Positions 25,435 through 34,087 of a stretch of DNA of 64,000 nt are shown piece after piece. The stretch comes from Ruminococcus flavefaciens (lineage in GTDB: Bacteria > Bacillota > Clostridia > Oscillospirales > Ruminococcaceae). The stretch spans positions 279,214-343,213 of the forward strand of contig NZ_FNWV01000003.1 of NCBI RefSeq assembly GCF_900108555.1, given 5' to 3'. The notes under the pieces were generated by a model that was not told the DNA's origin, searched no databases, and worked only from the letters and a program-made list of their open reading frames with translations. The translations under genes were made by a program, and so were the position numbers. Each line of letters opens with the position of its first letter. Positions within the stretch are counted from its first letter, which is position 1.

Positions 25435-26346
25435 TCAGTATTTATCATTGATGCAGTTAAGCGCAGATACAGCTGCATTTGCGCCGTCTGCGGCTGCGGT
25501 TATTACCTGACGGACTGCCTTTGTGCGCACATCTCCTGCGGCAAACAGTCCCTCTGCCGAAGTAATGCAGCTTTCATCTGCCATGACATATCCTCTTTCG
25601 TCAAGGTCGGCTGTACCTTTGAGCAGGGAAGTATTCGGCAGCGAACCAACTGCTGCGAAAACGCCGTCAGTGCCGAGAGTTTTTTCAGTGCCGTTCCGGG
25701 TATACTTAATGCCTGTAACAGACTCCGCGCCGATTATTTCAGTGGGTACGGCTTCAAGAACGAACTCGATATTTGCAGCTTCTTCCGCCTTTTTTACAAG
25801 TGAAGCATTGGCTCTGAACTCATTCCGACGGTGTACGACATACACTTTTTCAGCCGTTTTTGAAAGGTACAGAGCGTCTGAAAGCGCGGTATCTCCGCCG
25901 CCGATGACAGTGACAGTCTTGCCTTCAAAAAATGCTCCGTCACAAAGTGCGCAATATGAAACGCCCCTGCCTGCAAATTCTTCTTCGCCTGCAATGCCAA
26001 GCTTTTTTGGTGAAGCTCCAAGAGCATATATCACTGTCTTTGCCTCAAAATTATTGCCGTCAGACAGTGCGACCTTCCAGCCGCTGTCTGTACGGGACAG
26101 CTCCGTGACTTCGCCCTCGATGAACTCAGTACCTAAAGCCTCAGCGTGTTCGCGGAATTTCTCACCAAGAGAAAAGCCGTCGATACCGTAATATCCGAGA
26201 TAGTTGTCCACCTGTTCGGTATAGGCTATCTGTCCCGTGCCCATGTAGTCCTTTTCGATAACTGCAAAGCTAAGCCCAGCTCGGCTTGCGTAAACAGCAG
26301 CAGACAGTCCCGCAGGACCGCTGCCGAGAATTATAACATCATACAT
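25435..26346 (-). CDS. trxB: Thioredoxin reductase
   Basis: 303-residue flavoprotein disulfide reductase. FAD motif GSGPAGLSAAVYASRAG at the N-terminus, redox pair CALC (in SYCALCDGAFF, about residue 132), NADPH motif GGGDTALSDALYL and C-terminal FAAGDVRTKAVRQVITAAADG. It passes electrons from NADPH to thioredoxin. Here it closes an operon that also holds a small thioredoxin (27,780), a ThiS-like carrier and JAMM protease, so it may keep that sulfur-transfer chain reduced. The gap to the upstream JAMM gene is 4 bases. Confidence 0.93.
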   Translation of the reverse strand: MYDVIILGSGPAGLSAAVYASRAGLSFAVIEKDYMGTGQIAYTEQVDNYLGYYGIDGFSLGEKFREHAEALGTEFIEGEVTELSRTDSGWKVALSDGNNFEAKTVIYALGASPKKLGIAGEEEFAGRGVSYCALCDGAFFEGKTVTVIGGGDTALSDALYLSKTAEKVYVVHRRNEFRANASLVKKAEEAANIEFVLEAVPTEIIGAESVTGIKYTRNGTEKTLGTDGVFAAVGSLPNTSLLKGTADLDERGYVMADESCITSAEGLFAAGDVRTKAVRQVITAAADGANAAVSALNCINDKY

Positions 26347-26350
26347 AGCT

Positions 26351-26764
26351 TTAGTCCTGTACTATGACGAGCTCTTCCTTTTCAGCCTTGTCGCCTTCGA
26401 TATGGAATGAATTGAGAACAGGCTCGTCGTCCATAAGTGAGAGTATCATATAGCTTGTACTGCTGTCGTAGGCAAGTCTCTTGTCCTCATCGGACGGGCG
26501 TGAGGGCGAAACAGGGTGGGAGTGCCAGTTGCCGAGGGGAGTAAGTCCGTTGGCTCTCATATCCTTTACTGCGAAGAGCTGCTCCTTGGGATCAAGGGTG
26601 AAGTGCTCCTCCGCATGATCTACATTTGTAAGGATATAGACCTTTTTAACTATCTTGTCGCTGCCGCTCAGCTCACCTGCGATAAGTCCGCAGGCTTCAA
26701 CAGGAGCATCGCTTTTTGCGTGAGCAACTATCTTCTCGTAATCGCTTTTGCTGAGTTTTATCAT
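26351..26764 (-). CDS. JAMM (Mov34/MPN) metalloprotease of a sulfur-carrier pathway
   Basis: 137-residue JAB1/MPN zinc protease. Catalytic Glu near residue 22 (VEACGLIAGE) and the JAMM motif HSHPVSPSRPSDED at about residues 81-94 are complete. Bacterial JAMM enzymes of this type (Mec+, QbsD, HcyD) act on ThiS-like carriers: they trim extra C-terminal residues after the diglycine or release the amino acid built on it. The carrier in this operon ends GGGQ, so removal of the final Gln to expose Gly-Gly is the likely job. Overlaps the E1 gene by 4 bases. Confidence 0.87.
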   Translation of the reverse strand: MIKLSKSDYEKIVAHAKSDAPVEACGLIAGELSGSDKIVKKVYILTNVDHAEEHFTLDPKEQLFAVKDMRANGLTPLGNWHSHPVSPSRPSDEDKRLAYDSSTSYMILSLMDDEPVLNSFHIEGDKAEKEELVIVQD

Positions 26765-27573
26765 AGACCAACACCGTCACATTCTGCCTGTTCGTAGTCG
26801 ATAAGCTCGGTTATTGTGGGATTATCTCCGCATACTGCGCAGTTATGGGTATCGCTCGGGAGCTTTACCTTTCTGAACTGCATCTTCAGTGCATCATAGG
26901 TAAGAAGGTAGCCTGTGAGGAGTTCTCCCACACCGAGGATATACTTTACTGCTTCCATAGCCTGCAAGCTGCCGATAACGCCGCCCATTGCGCCTATAAC
27001 TCCTGTCTGCTTGCAGGTAGGTACAGCGTCCTTCGGGGGCGGTTCCTTGAATACGCAGCGGTAGCACGGTCCCTGACCGGGAACATAGGTCATGAGCTGT
27101 CCCTGAAAACGTATTATTCCTGCGTGTGAGAAAGGCTTCTTAGCCATAACGCAGGCATCGTTTATAAGGAACTTTGCAGGGAAATTGTCAGTACCGTCGA
27201 TAATGAAATCGTAATCCTTGATGATATCGAGGATATTCTCACTGGTTATGAACTCGTGGTAAGTTATGACCTTTACATCGGGGTTCATAGCCTCCATAGT
27301 CTCCTTTGCGGACTGTACCTTCGGCTTGCCCACGTCCTTTGTCTGGTGGATTATCTGTCTCTGGAGGTTGGAAAGGTCTACCTCGTCAGCGTCAGCTATA
27401 CCGATAGTACCTATACCTGCGGCTGCAAGATACATTGCAACAGGTGCGCCCAGACCGCCTGCACCGATAACGAGCACCTTTGCATTAAGGAGCTTCTTCT
27501 GTCCCTTTGCACCTACCTCTTTGAGTATGATATGGCGCGAATAACGTTCTATCTGTTCATTGGTGAATGCCAT
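26761..27573 (-). CDS. MoeB/ThiF-type E1 adenylyltransferase
   Basis: 270-residue HesA/MoeB/ThiF enzyme. ATP-binding motif GAGGLGAPVAMYLAAAG, the Arg finger in SNLQRQ, the KP(K)VQSA segment, and two zinc CxxC pairs (CYRC near 170 and CAVC near 248) are visible. It activates the C-terminus of a ubiquitin-like carrier as an acyl-adenylate so sulfur can be added. It sits between the carrier gene (stop and start touch) and the JAMM gene, the HcyF position in homocysteine-forming clusters. A second, larger E1 fusion is at 32,432. Confidence 0.9.
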   Translation of the reverse strand: MAFTNEQIERYSRHIILKEVGAKGQKKLLNAKVLVIGAGGLGAPVAMYLAAAGIGTIGIADADEVDLSNLQRQIIHQTKDVGKPKVQSAKETMEAMNPDVKVITYHEFITSENILDIIKDYDFIIDGTDNFPAKFLINDACVMAKKPFSHAGIIRFQGQLMTYVPGQGPCYRCVFKEPPPKDAVPTCKQTGVIGAMGGVIGSLQAMEAVKYILGVGELLTGYLLTYDALKMQFRKVKLPSDTHNCAVCGDNPTITELIDYEQAECDGVGL

Positions 27574-27779
27574 TACTGACCGCCTCCCATAAAGTATAAG
27601 AATTCTACTGTGTCACCGTCTTTCAGTACAGTTTCCTCGAACTGACCGTGGTCAACGAAATCATCGTTGATAGTGACAGTTACGTATTCGGCTGTTTCTA
27701 CCTTTTCGTCAATAACAAGCTGTGCAACGGTAAGTCCGTCGGCAACTTCCTTTTTTACTCCTGCAACTGTGATCTTCAT
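27573..27779 (-). CDS. ThiS/MoaD-like sulfur carrier ending GGGQ
   Basis: 68-residue ubiquitin-like protein (MKITVAGVKKEVADGLTVAQ...). The C-terminus reads FLYFMGGGQ: a glycine tail followed by one extra Gln. Active carriers must end in Gly-Gly to be thiocarboxylated, so the Gln implies a processing step, matching the JAMM gene two genes downstream. Known parallels are QbsE and HcyS, whose extra C-terminal residues are trimmed. Thiamine or molybdopterin genes are absent; MetY and TusA are present, which points to amino-acid sulfur supply. Confidence 0.85.
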   Translation of the reverse strand: MKITVAGVKKEVADGLTVAQLVIDEKVETAEYVTVTINDDFVDHGQFEETVLKDGDTVEFLYFMGGGQ

Positions 27780-28097
27780 TTATATCTGCTCCTTTATAAG
27801 AGTTATTATCTCGTCTTTTTTTACCGCACCTCTGATACGTGATACTTCCTCGCCTTTGTTGAAGAGGATAAGTGTGGGAGCGGCTTGGATACTGTATTTT
27901 TCCACAAGCTCCTTCTCGAAGTTTGTGTTTATCTTCACTATTTTTATCTTGTCTGCATACTCTGTTTCAAGCTGGCTCAGTATGGGAGACATACGCTTGC
28001 ATGGTATGCAGCTGTCAGAATAGAAATCAGCAAGTACGGGCAGCTCTGAGCTGAGTACCTCGCTGTCGAATTCGTCTTTGCTTATCCTTGCAGGCAT
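27780..28097 (-). CDS. Thioredoxin
   Basis: 105-residue thioredoxin fold with active site DSCIPCKRM (CIPC instead of the usual CGPC), cis-Pro in AAPTLILF and a complete C-terminal helix. The start is ATG 28097, one base beyond the tusA stop. The altered CIPC pair may shift redox potential. Its place between the TusA and carrier genes, with a reductase at the operon end, suggests it handles persulfide or thiocarboxylate sulfur. Confidence 0.88.
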   Translation of the reverse strand: MPARISKDEFDSEVLSSELPVLADFYSDSCIPCKRMSPILSQLETEYADKIKIVKINTNFEKELVEKYSIQAAPTLILFNKGEEVSRIRGAVKKDEIITLIKEQI

Positions 28098-28098
28098 A

Positions 28099-28344
28099 TC
28101 AGTCACCGACTTTCTGCACGATAAGCTCAAATGTGCCGTCTCCGTTGTCTGTAAGGCTGAGCACTTTGTGTCCCTCTTCCTTGATGCTTTTAGGGACGTT
28201 CTGCACGGGTTCACCGTCATTGAGTTTTATGGAGAGTATATCTCCGTCGTCAAGCTCTTCAAGAGCTATCTTTGCCTTAACAAATGTTATAGGGCAGTTT
28301 ACATCAGTGATGTCGATTGAATCTGTAATATTGAATTCTGCCAT
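28099..28344 (-). CDS. tusA: TusA/SirA-family sulfur-transfer protein
   Basis: 81-residue protein with the TusA signature Cys-Pro in DVNCPITFVKAKIAL (about residue 17), the Cys that carries a persulfide. TusA-like proteins relay sulfur from cysteine desulfurases or rhodaneses to acceptors. Here it follows MetY by 12 bases and precedes thioredoxin and the ThiS-like carrier, so it probably feeds sulfur to the carrier. Its donor could be the encapsulin-cargo desulfurase upstream. Confidence 0.87.
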   Translation of the reverse strand: MAEFNITDSIDITDVNCPITFVKAKIALEELDDGDILSIKLNDGEPVQNVPKSIKEEGHKVLSLTDNGDGTFELIVQKVGD

Positions 28345-28356
28345 GTGTATTCTCCT

Positions 28357-29583
28357 TTACAGGCTCTCTATTGCCTGTCTGAAATCTTCGATAAGGTCGT
28401 CTATATCTTCTATTCCGACGCTTATGCGTATAGTATCGTCATAAACTCCCGCACTTATACGCTGCTGTTCGGTATTATGAGTATATATTGTGCTTGCAGG
28501 GTGAATGACAAGGGTACGGACATCACCGATATTTGTGGCTACAGATGCAAATTCAATACTGTCCATAAGCTTGAATGCCTTTTCCTTGCTGCCTGCTCTT
28601 ATTGTTACTATAGCACCGCCCTTGCCCGAAAGCTCACTTTGCGTCAGCTCATAATAAGGAGAGGAGGGAAGTGCAGGATAATTGACTTCTATATTGTCAA
28701 GTGACTCAAAAAACTCCGCAAGCTTCAGCGCGTTGCCGCAGCAGCGTTCCATACGCAGACCGAGAGTTTCAAGTCCGACTATGTTCATAAAAGCATTGAA
28801 CGGTGAAAGACAGCCGCCTGTATTGCGCCATAAGCCGTTCCTCAGCTTTGATACGAATGCAAACGGTCCGAATTTCGCATAAGGCTCAAAGCTCGGATAT
28901 CTTTTGATATCCCACTTGAATTTTCCGCCGTCAACGATCACTCCGCTTATTGAATTTCCGCCGCCGTTGATGTACTTTGACGATGAATGTACCACTATAT
29001 CCGCACCATGCTTCAGCGGATTGATTATGTATGGTGTTGCAGTCGTGCTGTCAACTATGAGAGGTATGCCCTTCTCTTTACACGCTTTTGAAACGCTGTC
29101 CAGATCGACTACATCGAGTTTGGGGTTGCCGATAAGTTCTGTAAATACGGCTTTTGTATTCTCATTTGCCGCAGCAGTAACATTTTCATAGGTTATTGCT
29201 TCAAGGAAATGCGCTGTTATGCCGAAAGCTTTAAGATCGTTGAAAAGGTCGATAGTTCCGCCGAAAAGTCCCGTGCTGACCAGTACCTCATCGCCTGAGC
29301 GGAGTATATTCAGCAGGACTGCGGTTATTGCTGCCATTCCCGATGAACAGGCAACTGCACCGATACCGCCTTCAAGTGCGGCTATACGGTTCTCAAATGC
29401 GCTTACAGTCGGATTTCCTACTCTTGTATAGGAAAAACCTGCTGCTTTGTTGTTGAATACTTTTTCAAGCTGTTCTGCCGATTCACAGGCAAATGCACTG
29501 ACCTGATAAAGCGGAGGCAAAGTTGCTCCCCGGTCCTCACCGTTGAATTTTGCATTGTGAAGCAGCGATGTATTGAATTTCAT
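28357..29583 (-). CDS. metY: O-acetylhomoserine sulfhydrylase (MetY/Met17)
   Basis: 408-residue Cys/Met-metabolism PLP enzyme. PLP Lys is in HSSSKYINGGG, with SSGMAAI and the N-terminal TLPPLYQVSAF typical of the family. MetY makes homocysteine from O-acetylhomoserine with sulfide or, in Wolinella succinogenes, with a protein thiocarboxylate made by HcyS/HcyF/HcyD. All those partners follow in this operon. ATG 29583 is preferred over an upstream start 15 codons earlier because TGGTGATAC precedes it and the family starts there. A hairpin lies just upstream. Confidence 0.88.
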   Translation of the reverse strand: MKFNTSLLHNAKFNGEDRGATLPPLYQVSAFACESAEQLEKVFNNKAAGFSYTRVGNPTVSAFENRIAALEGGIGAVACSSGMAAITAVLLNILRSGDEVLVSTGLFGGTIDLFNDLKAFGITAHFLEAITYENVTAAANENTKAVFTELIGNPKLDVVDLDSVSKACKEKGIPLIVDSTTATPYIINPLKHGADIVVHSSSKYINGGGNSISGVIVDGGKFKWDIKRYPSFEPYAKFGPFAFVSKLRNGLWRNTGGCLSPFNAFMNIVGLETLGLRMERCCGNALKLAEFFESLDNIEVNYPALPSSPYYELTQSELSGKGGAIVTIRAGSKEKAFKLMDSIEFASVATNIGDVRTLVIHPASTIYTHNTEQQRISAGVYDDTIRISVGIEDIDDLIEDFRQAIESL

Positions 29584-29612
29584 TGTATCACCACTATTCG
29601 TGAAAAAATAGC

Positions 29613-29644
29613 TTACAGGACGATACAAAAATACCGTCCTGTAA
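29613..29644 (-). terminator. Hairpin between the desulfurase and metY genes
   Basis: TTACAGGACG-TA pairs with TA-CGTCCTGTAA; on the minus strand GCTATTTTTTC follows. Only about 30 bases separate it from metY, leaving no room for a promoter after it, so it is probably an attenuator with read-through. Confidence 0.7.
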
Positions 29645-29657
29645 ATATATATCAGTT

Positions 29658-31376
29658 TTATGCAAGTGTTCTTATGCTCTGTACAAGTCTGTCGATATCA
29701 TTGAACGAATTGTAGAGCGCAAGTGTGGGGCGAACAGTGCCTTCAAGTCCGAAATGACGGAGTATAGGCTGAGCACAGTGATGACCTGTGCGGACTGCTA
29801 TGCCCAGTTCGTTGAGACGCTGACCGACTGCTTCGTTGTCCACGCCGTCAAGAACGAATGAAAGTACGCTTGCTTTATTTGTTGCTGTACCGATAAGGTG
29901 CAGACCGTTTATCTTCTGCATTTCTTTCATTGCATATACCAGAAGCTCATGCTCGTGACGGTTTACCTCTGTCATACCGATAGAGTTGAGGTATTCAAGA
30001 GCTGCACCGAGACCGACTGCATCTGCAATGCTTCCTGTACCTGCCTCAAACTTGTTTGGAGCAGGATTGTAGATAGTACGCTCGAATGTAACGTCCTTTA
30101 TCATATTTCCGCCGCCGTGATAAGGTCTTGCAGCTTCAAGCACATCGGATTTGCCGTATACTGCGCCGATGCCTGTAGGTCCGAATATCTTGTGTCCCGA
30201 GAACACGAAGAAATCAGTATCAAGAGCTGTAACGTTAACGGGGATATGAGCTATTGACTGCGCACCGTCAATGAGTATGCGTACTCCGTGAGCGTGTGCT
30301 ATAGCCACAAGCTCCTCGATAGGAGTTACAGTGCCGAGAGCATTGGAAACATGAGTTGCGGATACGAATTTAGTTCTTCTTGTGAAGAGCTTTTCGTACT
30401 CTGATATGATAAGCTGTCCGCTCTTGTCAACAGGAACTACCTTGATGACTGCTCCTGTTTCCTCGCAGATGAGCTGCCACGGAACTATATTTGCGTGGTG
30501 CTCAAGCATGGTGAGGATTATCTCGTCGCCCGGCTGCAAGAGAGGCTTAACGTAAGCGTTTGCAACGAGGTTTATAGCCTCTGTTGTACCTCTTACGAAA
30601 ACGATGTTGTCCTTTGAGGGGGCACCGAGGAAGTCGGCTGTTATCTGCCTTGCATTTTCGTATGCGTCGGTAGAACGTGCAGCAAGTTCGTGAGCACCTC
30701 TGTGAACGTTTGAGTTCTCGTGTGTGTAGTAGTAGCTTATCCTGTCGATGACCTGCTGCGGACGCTGTGTTGTAGCACCGTTGTCAAGCCATACAAGGTC
30801 GTGACCGTTTATCTTTTCGCTGAGTATTGGGAAATCGTTTCTTATCTGAGCGAGAGTCTTTGTGCCGACGATTATCTGGCTGTCAGACTTTACTGTCGGA
30901 ACAGTGGGTGCAGCTGCCTGCTGAGTATTCTTTGGAACGTAGCTGTCAGCCTGTCCCTGAGAGAGCACTACAGGTGCATATCCGCCTGATGTAGGCTGCT
31001 CCTGCGGAGCAGTGTATGTATCGAAAGTGCTGTACTGCTGTGCAGCTCCGATTACAGGTGAAGCACCGTGATCGTCAGCGATCTTTTCGTACTCCGATAC
31101 ACTTCCGTAGCCGCCGTTATACTCATTGGCTATCTGCTCGAACTCGGAAACGCTGCCGTAGCCGCTGAAAGCCTGCTCTGCCGATGAAGCGTAGTTCGTA
31201 CCGCCGCCGTATGATGCTGCTTTGTTGAAAGCATCGTTTATAACGGAAGTATCGCCGCTTGTTGCAAGTGCCTCAATGCCCTTTGCGCAGCGTGTGGGAT
31301 CAAAGTCGGGAAACAGTGAATTTGCAAGGCTCTCAAGCTCTGACTCAGATGGTATACCGTAATTAGTCGTAGTCAT
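29658..31376 (-). CDS. Cysteine desulfurase, encapsulin cargo (SufS-like with N-terminal targeting region)
   Basis: 572-residue class V aminotransferase. The C-terminal 395 residues are a SufS-type desulfurase: start TLAQIRNDFPILSEKING, DNGATTQRP, PLP Lys in SGHKIFGPTG and active Cys in RTGHHCAQP. The first 175 residues are a low-complexity Gly/Ser/Ala/Gln/Pro region with a repeat pair (GYGSVSEFEQIANEYN and GYGSVSEYEKIADDHG), as in cargo desulfurases of family 2A encapsulins, where it directs loading. The start lies inside the shell gene end (overlap 14 bases) with its ribosome binding site in the shell coding sequence. It removes sulfur from cysteine as persulfide or sulfane sulfur inside the shell. 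Confidence 0.92.
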   Translation of the reverse strand: MTTTNYGIPSESELESLANSLFPDFDPTRCAKGIEALATSGDTSVINDAFNKAASYGGGTNYASSAEQAFSGYGSVSEFEQIANEYNGGYGSVSEYEKIADDHGASPVIGAAQQYSTFDTYTAPQEQPTSGGYAPVVLSQGQADSYVPKNTQQAAAPTVPTVKSDSQIIVGTKTLAQIRNDFPILSEKINGHDLVWLDNGATTQRPQQVIDRISYYYTHENSNVHRGAHELAARSTDAYENARQITADFLGAPSKDNIVFVRGTTEAINLVANAYVKPLLQPGDEIILTMLEHHANIVPWQLICEETGAVIKVVPVDKSGQLIISEYEKLFTRRTKFVSATHVSNALGTVTPIEELVAIAHAHGVRILIDGAQSIAHIPVNVTALDTDFFVFSGHKIFGPTGIGAVYGKSDVLEAARPYHGGGNMIKDVTFERTIYNPAPNKFEAGTGSIADAVGLGAALEYLNSIGMTEVNRHEHELLVYAMKEMQKINGLHLIGTATNKASVLSFVLDGVDNEAVGQRLNELGIAVRTGHHCAQPILRHFGLEGTVRPTLALYNSFNDIDRLVQSIRTLA

Positions 31377-32316
31377 AGTATTCACCTACCTCGACATCCT
31401 CGAGAACAGCGATAGCGTCGTCTGAGAGAATAGCTGCCGAACAGTAGAGTGAAAGCAGATAAGAAGCAACGCCCTTATCGTCGATTCCTCTGAAACGAAC
31501 TGAAAGTCCTCTTGACTGTTCATTCTTGAGATTGCGCTGGAAGAGACCGATAACGCCTCTCTTAGCCTCACCTGTACGAATGAGGAGGATATTTGTCTTT
31601 CCGCTCTTGCTCTTTGGGTTCTTGAGACCGTCAACGAGGAGCTTGTCTGTAGGAATGATCGGGATTCCTCTCCAGCAGATGAATGTGCCGCCTGCGATGT
31701 TTGTTGTAACGGGCGGTACGCCTCTCTTTGTACATTCTCTCTCAAATGCTGCGATAGCTCTTGGGTGAGCAAGGAAGAAGGAAGGCTCTTTCCATACCTT
31801 TGTGATGAGCTCGTCGAGATCATCGGGTGTAGGTGCGCCGTTTCTTGTCTGGATACGCTGAGAATCGGGAACGTTCTTTAAAAGACCGTAGTCATCGTTG
31901 TTGATGAGCTGGCTTTCCTGACGCTCACGAAGGCTCTCGATAGCAAGGTCGAGCTGTTCCTTTACCTGATCGTATGGTGAACCGTATACATCAGCAACTG
32001 CTGTATTTACGTTGATGATAGTTGAGATAGAAGCGAGCTGGAGCTCTCTTGGCTCTTCCTCATACTCAACATAGCCCTGAGGGATTATGTCAGACTTCTT
32101 CTCGACGCTGCAAAGAACATCAAGTGGAGTTTCGCCCTCTTTAACCTTATTTATTCTGTAAATACCTGAGTCAAGTCCCTTGAATTCAAGAACTTTTGTG
32201 ATCCACTTTGGAGTAAGCGCACCGTACTGAGGTCTGGTCTTGTTTACGTCGGCAAGGTTATATGCCGCTTTTTTGCCAAGTGCAACTATGGTATCATTTT
32301 TTGTTTCTTTAGACAT
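31363..32316 (-). CDS. srpI: Family 2A encapsulin shell protein (SrpI-like)
   Basis: 317-residue HK97-fold nanocompartment protein. Recognisable family 2A segments are the SRERQESQLINN-like region, FFLAHPRAIAAFERECTKRG, the RGIPIIPTDK loop, the NILLIRTGE strand, VIGLFQ, and the ending VASYLLSLYCSAAILSDDAIAVLEDVEVG. Shells of this family in Synechococcus and Acinetobacter enclose a cysteine desulfurase and, in Acinetobacter, store sulfur. Here the cargo gene overlaps its 3' end, and rhodanese-fusion and serine acetyltransferase genes precede it, the usual operon partners. ATG 32316 follows GGAGGTAGACATT. Assembly into a shell is inferred from the family. Confidence 0.93.
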   Translation of the reverse strand: MSKETKNDTIVALGKKAAYNLADVNKTRPQYGALTPKWITKVLEFKGLDSGIYRINKVKEGETPLDVLCSVEKKSDIIPQGYVEYEEEPRELQLASISTIINVNTAVADVYGSPYDQVKEQLDLAIESLRERQESQLINNDDYGLLKNVPDSQRIQTRNGAPTPDDLDELITKVWKEPSFFLAHPRAIAAFERECTKRGVPPVTTNIAGGTFICWRGIPIIPTDKLLVDGLKNPKSKSGKTNILLIRTGEAKRGVIGLFQRNLKNEQSRGLSVRFRGIDDKGVASYLLSLYCSAAILSDDAIAVLEDVEVGEYYDYD

Positions 32317-32431
32317 AATGTCTACCTCCATTTATCAATATATATATTGCAGACAGATTTAATAGGCTTTGGTATGGTGTAATACATGGATATTGAGCCC
32401 GTGTATATGAAAAGCTTTCTCTGTCACATAA

Positions 32432-33889
32432 TCAATAGATCGGGAAATCCTTGTCAACTTCCCTTGCCCATGCGTTCGTACCGCCCTTTAAGTTGTAAAG
32501 CGGACCTGTATAGCCTGCCTCGCGGAGAGTATTCACAGCAAGTATGCTTCTCTTGTCCTCCTTGCAGACAAAGACTGTATCAACGGAAGTATCGAGTTCT
32601 TTCTGTCGCCTTTCAAGCTGTCCTATAGGGATAACTATGGCATCGGGGAACTTTGCGATAGCTCTTTCGTGAGGTTCGCGGACATCAACGATAGTTATCT
32701 TCTCACCCTCGTCAATGCGGCGTTTGAGCTCCTTGGGCTCAATTCCCTCAACCTCTGCTTCTTCCTCTTTCTGCTGAGTAAGTCCGCAGAAATCCTCGTA
32801 ATCGAAATCCTCTATCTCGGTAATAGTTCTCTTCTTGCCGCAGAGCGGACAGTTGTCGTTTTTATGTATTTTCAGCTCTCGCCATTTGAGGTTCCATGCG
32901 TCAAAGGTTACTACTCTGCCGATGAGATTTTTTCCTCCGCCAACGATAAGCTTTATTACCTCGTTAGCCTGCAACGTACCGATAACTCCCGGGAGTACAC
33001 CTACTACGCCGCCCATTGCACAGGACGGAACAAGTCCTGCGGGGGGAGGTGCAGGGTACATACATCTGAAGCACGGACCTTCCTTTGCATAATACACGGA
33101 TACCTGTCCCTCGAACTGGTACATAGCTCCGAAAACATCGGGCTTTCCAAGAAGTACACAGGTGTCGTTCACAAGATATCGTGTGGGATAATTGTCGGAA
33201 GCGTCAGCCACAACATCGTATTCGGAGATGATACTCTCTGCGTTTTCGGCTGTAAGACGCATATTGTAGGTCTCTACCTTTACCAGCGGATTTATCTGGC
33301 GTATGCTGTCCTTTGCGGAAGCTACCTTCGGTCTGCCGATGTCGCGGGTACCATGCATTACCTGACGCTGGAGATTTGACTCCTCTACCTCGTCGTTGTC
33401 GATGATACCGATAGTACCAACGCCTGCTGCTGCAAGATACTGTGCAAGGGGAGTACCGAGACCGCCTGCGCCTACGATTAGTACCTTTGCGGCTTTGAGC
33501 CTTTTCTGTCCCTTAACACCTATCTCCTGCAAAAGCAGGTGACGGCTGTAACGGTTTATCTCATCATTGGTGAGCTTTTCGCCTTTTCTGTCTCCGATAA
33601 CGCTTTCAACGCCCGAACCTCCTGCGATCGCTGGGATAAGAATTATCTCGTCACCGTCTTTGACTTCTGTGTCAAATTCTTTCAGATCTCTGATGTTTTC
33701 ATCATTCACAAATACATTTATGAAAGCTCTGAGCTGACCTTCTTCGTCAAACAGTGCTTTTTTAGTTTCGGGGTATTCCTCGGAAAGAAGACCGAGTATC
33801 TCGCCTACAGTCCTGCCTTCAAGCTCTATTTCGGATCTGTGCTCGGTAAAGAGCCTCAGAGTTGTCGGAATAACTACTGTAACTGCCAT
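32432..33889 (-). CDS. MoaD-MoeB-rhodanese triple fusion
   Basis: 485-residue protein with three parts. Residues 1-93 are a MoaD/ThiS ubiquitin-like domain ending PAIAGGSG, so its Gly-Gly is internal. Residues 105-360 are an E1 adenylyltransferase (GAGGLGTPLAQYLAAAG, SNLQRQ, zinc pairs CFRC and CPLC). Residues 385-485 are a rhodanese with active Cys in VFVCKEDKRS. One chain thus holds carrier, activator and sulfur donor. It has its own promoter (33,993-34,021) and is followed by the encapsulin shell gene after 115 bases. GAGGAGG precedes the start. Because the carrier tail is buried, it may act as a persulfide sink rather than a free carrier unless cleaved. Confidence 0.9.
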   Translation of the reverse strand: MAVTVVIPTTLRLFTEHRSEIELEGRTVGEILGLLSEEYPETKKALFDEEGQLRAFINVFVNDENIRDLKEFDTEVKDGDEIILIPAIAGGSGVESVIGDRKGEKLTNDEINRYSRHLLLQEIGVKGQKRLKAAKVLIVGAGGLGTPLAQYLAAAGVGTIGIIDNDEVEESNLQRQVMHGTRDIGRPKVASAKDSIRQINPLVKVETYNMRLTAENAESIISEYDVVADASDNYPTRYLVNDTCVLLGKPDVFGAMYQFEGQVSVYYAKEGPCFRCMYPAPPPAGLVPSCAMGGVVGVLPGVIGTLQANEVIKLIVGGGKNLIGRVVTFDAWNLKWRELKIHKNDNCPLCGKKRTITEIEDFDYEDFCGLTQQKEEEAEVEGIEPKELKRRIDEGEKITIVDVREPHERAIAKFPDAIVIPIGQLERRQKELDTSVDTVFVCKEDKRSILAVNTLREAGYTGPLYNLKGGTNAWAREVDKDFPIY

Positions 33890-33992
33890 ATGCTGCCTCC
33901 TCTATACGGCTTTTATGTAATTGACCAAAGCTTACAGGTCATATATATCATATATAAATACTATGGTTTTAATATACAATGTCGATGTATGT

Positions 33993-34021
33993 ATTATAGC
34001 ACTATGTGACAAAAAATACAA
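33993..34021 (-). promoter_or_regulatory. Promoter of the MoaD-MoeB-rhodanese/encapsulin genes
   Basis: Minus strand TTGTAT (34021-34016), 17 bases, TATAAT (33998-33993). No GATAGGAATT box is present, so these genes may answer to another signal than cysK. Confidence 0.65.
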
Positions 34022-34087
34022 TAGTTTTTCCTGATAAATAACTTAGTATCAGTTATAGTTGTTTTCTATAACCTACACTTTCCGAGG

